Positions 6,316 through 8,298 of a stretch of DNA of 8,298 nucleotides are shown piece by piece. Positions within the stretch are counted from its first letter, which is position 1. Each line of letters starts with the position of its first letter. The notes below the pieces were generated by a model. That model made no database searches. It saw only the letters and a program-made list of their open reading frames with translations, and was not told the origin of the DNA. The position numbers and the translations under genes were made by a program. This DNA comes from an uncultured Pseudorhodobacter sp. (lineage in GTDB: Bacteria > Pseudomonadota > Alphaproteobacteria > Rhodobacterales > Rhodobacteraceae), in the NCBI GenBank assembly GCA_945957495.1, contig CAMFLG010000118.1, positions 1-8,298 on the forward strand, given 5' to 3'.

Positions 6316-7743
6316 ATGTTTGTTTACACCCACATTGCCATTCAAATCGTCCTGGTGATCCGCACCCTGCTCAGGCCACACCGCGAACCCGCATCGCGCA
6401 TCGCCTGGATCGTGGTGATCCTTGCGGTGCCGGTGGTGGGCATCGTCGCCTATCTTCTGCTGGGCGAAACCAACGTCGGGCGTCGCCGTGTCGAACGCCG
6501 CCGCAAAGTGCAGGCCGCCCTCCCCGATTTCACCGATATCCCCGGCGGTGCGGCGGCGATCAAATCCGCCACCCAGCACGAACGCCACGCGCCCTTGTTC
6601 AAGGTGGGCCACTCGATCAGCGGCTTTGCCCCGGTGGGCGGCAACAACGCCACGCTGATGGCCGATTCCGATACCACCATCACCACAATGATCCGCGACA
6701 TCGACGCTGCGCAACACAGCGTGCATCTGCTGTTCTACATCTGGCTGCCCGACGCCAACGGCCGCCGCGTGGCAGAGGCGGTGATGCGCGCCGCCCAACG
6801 CGGCGTCACCGTGCGCGCCATGGTCGATGATCTGGGCTCGCGCAGCATGGTGAAACATCCACTTTGGGCGGAGATGGCGGCGGCGGGCGTGAAACAGGCG
6901 CAGGCGCTGAAAATCGGCAACCTGTTCTTTCGCGCATTGGTCGGGCGGATCGACCTGCGCAATCACCGCAAGATCGTGGTGATCGACAACCAGATCACCT
7001 ATTGCGGCAGCCAGAACTGCGCCGACGCGGCCTTCCTGCCCAAGGCGAAATACGCGCCCTGGGTGGATGCCGTCATGCGCTTTGAAGGCCCGATTGCGCG
7101 CCAGAACCAGCTTTTGTTCGCCTCTGACTGGATGGCCGAGGTGGATGAAGATCTTTCCGCCCTGCTGATGCAACCCCTGCCCGATCCGCAGCCCGGCTTT
7201 ACCGCCCAGGTCATCGCCGAAGGCCCCACCGACCGGCCCTCTTCGGCACCAGAGATGTTCGCCAGCCTGATGTATGCCGCCCGGCGAGAGTTGATCGTGA
7301 CCACCCCCTATTATGTGCCTGTCGATTCGCTGCAATCCGCCCTGCGCGCGGCGGCGAACCGGGGCGTGAACGTCACGCTGATCCTGCCCGCCCGCAACGA
7401 TGACTTTGCCGTCGGGGCCGCCGCCCGCAGCTACTATGACGATCTGATCACCGCCGGGGTCAAGATTTACGAATACCGCCCCGGCCTGTTGCACACCAAA
7501 TCCGTCACGATGGATGCCGAAGTCACCCTGATCGGTTCCGCCAACATGGATTGCCGCAGCTTTGCGCTGAATTTCGAAAACAACATCCTGCTGTGTGATG
7601 CCGAAATCACCACCGCGATGCGCGCGCGCCAGATGGACTATCTGCTGAACAGCAATCAGATCACCGCCAAACACGTCGAATCCTGGCCCTGGTATCAACG
7701 CCTGTGGAACAACGCCCTGGCCGTGGTGGGGCCAGTGTTGTGA
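6316..7743 (+). CDS. cls: Cardiolipin synthase-type phospholipase D family protein
   Basis: A 475-residue membrane-bound enzyme. Cls enzymes join two phosphatidylglycerol molecules into cardiolipin and glycerol, or use a related phospholipid donor. The N-terminus has the PLDc_N arrangement: a hydrophobic stretch (about 4-15), a charged turn, a second membrane segment (about 29-49), then a basic stretch. Two PLD domains follow, each with a complete HxKxxxxD catalytic motif: HRKIVVID (H217, K219, D224), followed by YCGSQN, and HTKSVTMD (H393, K395, D400), followed by IGSANMD. The membrane segments and length (family usually about 480) match ClsA more than the shorter ClsB, although the partner gene downstream is the type found next to clsB. 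AAGGA (6304-6308) stands 7 bases before the ATG. Its stop overlaps the next gene's GTG, so the two are coupled. Related family members act on other lipids, so exact substrate choice is inferred. Confidence 0.9.
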   Translation: MFVYTHIAIQIVLVIRTLLRPHREPASRIAWIVVILAVPVVGIVAYLLLGETNVGRRRVERRRKVQAALPDFTDIPGGAAAIKSATQHERHAPLFKVGHSISGFAPVGGNNATLMADSDTTITTMIRDIDAAQHSVHLLFYIWLPDANGRRVAEAVMRAAQRGVTVRAMVDDLGSRSMVKHPLWAEMAAAGVKQAQALKIGNLFFRALVGRIDLRNHRKIVVIDNQITYCGSQNCADAAFLPKAKYAPWVDAVMRFEGPIARQNQLLFASDWMAEVDEDLSALLMQPLPDPQPGFTAQVIAEGPTDRPSSAPEMFASLMYAARRELIVTTPYYVPVDSLQSALRAAANRGVNVTLILPARNDDFAVGAAARSYYDDLITAGVKIYEYRPGLLHTKSVTMDAEVTLIGSANMDCRSFALNFENNILLCDAEITTAMRARQMDYLLNSNQITAKHVESWPWYQRLWNNALAVVGPVL

Positions 7744-8298
7744 GCAAGCGCGATTTCCATGTGGCCTCGTGGAATATCCACAAAGGCGTCGGCACCGACC
7801 GCAAACGCGATCTGGCCCGCACCGCAAAAGTGATTGCCGAGATGAATGCCGATATCGTCGCCCTGCAAGAGGCCGACACCCGCTTTGGCACCCGCACAGG
7901 CCTTCTGGACCTGCACCACCTTGAACGGGAAACCGGCCTGATCCCCTTGCCCGTCAAGGGTGTCGGCCCCGCGCATGGCTGGCACGGCAACGTTATTCTG
8001 GCGCGCGAGGCTGATCTGGACGATCTGCACCAGATCAACCTGCCGGGGTTTGAACCACGCGGCGCGCTGATCGCCGATATGACACTGTCTGGCCTGCCAA
8101 TGCGGGTGGTGGCGGCACATCTGGGGCTATTGCCCGGGTCACGCGCGGCGCAGGTGGCGGCTATTCTGGACCGGCTTTCGGGGCTGGATGCCCGCCCCAC
8201 CCTTCTGATGGGCGATCTGAACGAATGGCGCACCGATGCGCGCTCTTCGCTGGCGGGATTGCGCGGCCATCTGCCGCAAAGTCCGATCGTGCGCAGCT
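7740..8298 (+). CDS. Endonuclease/exonuclease/phosphatase (EEP) family protein, YbhP-like, C-terminus cut off
   Basis: The first 186 codons of a metal-dependent phosphoesterase of the EEP (DNase I / sphingomyelinase-like) fold; the gene continues past the right edge. Visible family motifs are SWNIHKG with N12, ALQEAD with the metal-binding E44, WHGNVILAR (81-89), RGAL (107-110), AAHLGL with H127, and MGDLNEW with D159 and N161. The closing SDH motif would fall in the missing part. No signal peptide is seen. The GTG start at 7740 overlaps the upstream stop by 4 bp (GTGA), and GGTGGGG (7725-7731) lies 8 bases ahead. No later start keeps the first core strand intact. In E. coli the EEP protein YbhP is encoded next to clsB, so a role in phospholipid or membrane metabolism is more likely than DNA repair. 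Its real substrate is unknown. The family call is firm; the YbhP label rests partly on context. Confidence 0.85.
   Translation, partial: MSKRDFHVASWNIHKGVGTDRKRDLARTAKVIAEMNADIVALQEADTRFGTRTGLLDLHHLERETGLIPLPVKGVGPAHGWHGNVILAREADLDDLHQINLPGFEPRGALIADMTLSGLPMRVVAAHLGLLPGSRAAQVAAILDRLSGLDARPTLLMGDLNEWRTDARSSLAGLRGHLPQSPIVRS

Noticed and set aside
5452..7827. A 791-codon open frame on the minus strand spanning the IclR and cardiolipin synthase genes.
   Set aside because: It covers two well-supported plus-strand genes and the gap between them and has the same His/Gly/Asp/Gln-rich composition as the other shadow frame, with no family motifs.
1..8298. Insertion sequences, CRISPR arrays, tRNA or rRNA genes, and phage attachment sites.
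   Set aside because: I saw no transposase frame, regularly spaced repeats, cloverleaf-like sequence or flanking direct repeats, and codon use looks even across the window.

Overview
The window is GC-rich and gene-dense. Its codon use and its gene families (RND adaptor and pump pair, IclR regulator, N-terminally anchored HKD phospholipid synthase) suggest an alphaproteobacterium, most likely of the Rhodobacteraceae type. That assignment is inferred from sequence character alone; there is no rRNA or tRNA here to confirm it. All six complete or nearly complete genes belong to recognisable families, and two further edge features are a truncated gene at each end of the window.

Layout. On the minus strand at the left are a TetR-family regulator of the CecR/YbiH type (264-914) and, two bases downstream, the start of a HlyD-type lipoprotein adaptor (1-261, truncated by the window edge). 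The order resembles cecR-ybhG, in which the adaptor belongs to an ABC-type exporter. A divergent intergenic region of about 244 bases (915-1158) follows. It holds an inverted repeat next to the regulator start, which is a likely operator, and a possible forward promoter. On the plus strand an RND efflux adaptor (1159-2283) overlaps a full-length 12-helix RND pump (2280-5402) by 4 bp. The pair ends at a strong 10-bp hairpin (5410-5435).

Next comes an IclR-family regulator (5479-6279). A perfect 14-bp palindrome, a likely self-operator, lies just ahead of its ribosome binding site. After 36 bases comes a cardiolipin synthase-type phospholipase D protein with both HKD motifs (6316-7743). It overlaps by 4 bp the GTG start of an endonuclease/exonuclease/phosphatase-family protein (7740-8298, truncated at the right edge).

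How the genes fit together. The left half looks like an envelope-efflux locus. The TetR regulator probably controls its own operon with the YbhG-like exporter, and possibly also the divergent RND pair. The right half is a membrane-lipid module, a cardiolipin synthase translationally coupled to an EEP hydrolase. In E. coli the same two groups (cecR-ybhGFSR and clsB-ybhP) lie close together. I see no clear evidence of a wholly new system. The points most worth a second look are the two operator candidates, the Asn that replaces the usual TM10 Lys of the RND pump, and the ybh-like gene neighbourhood.
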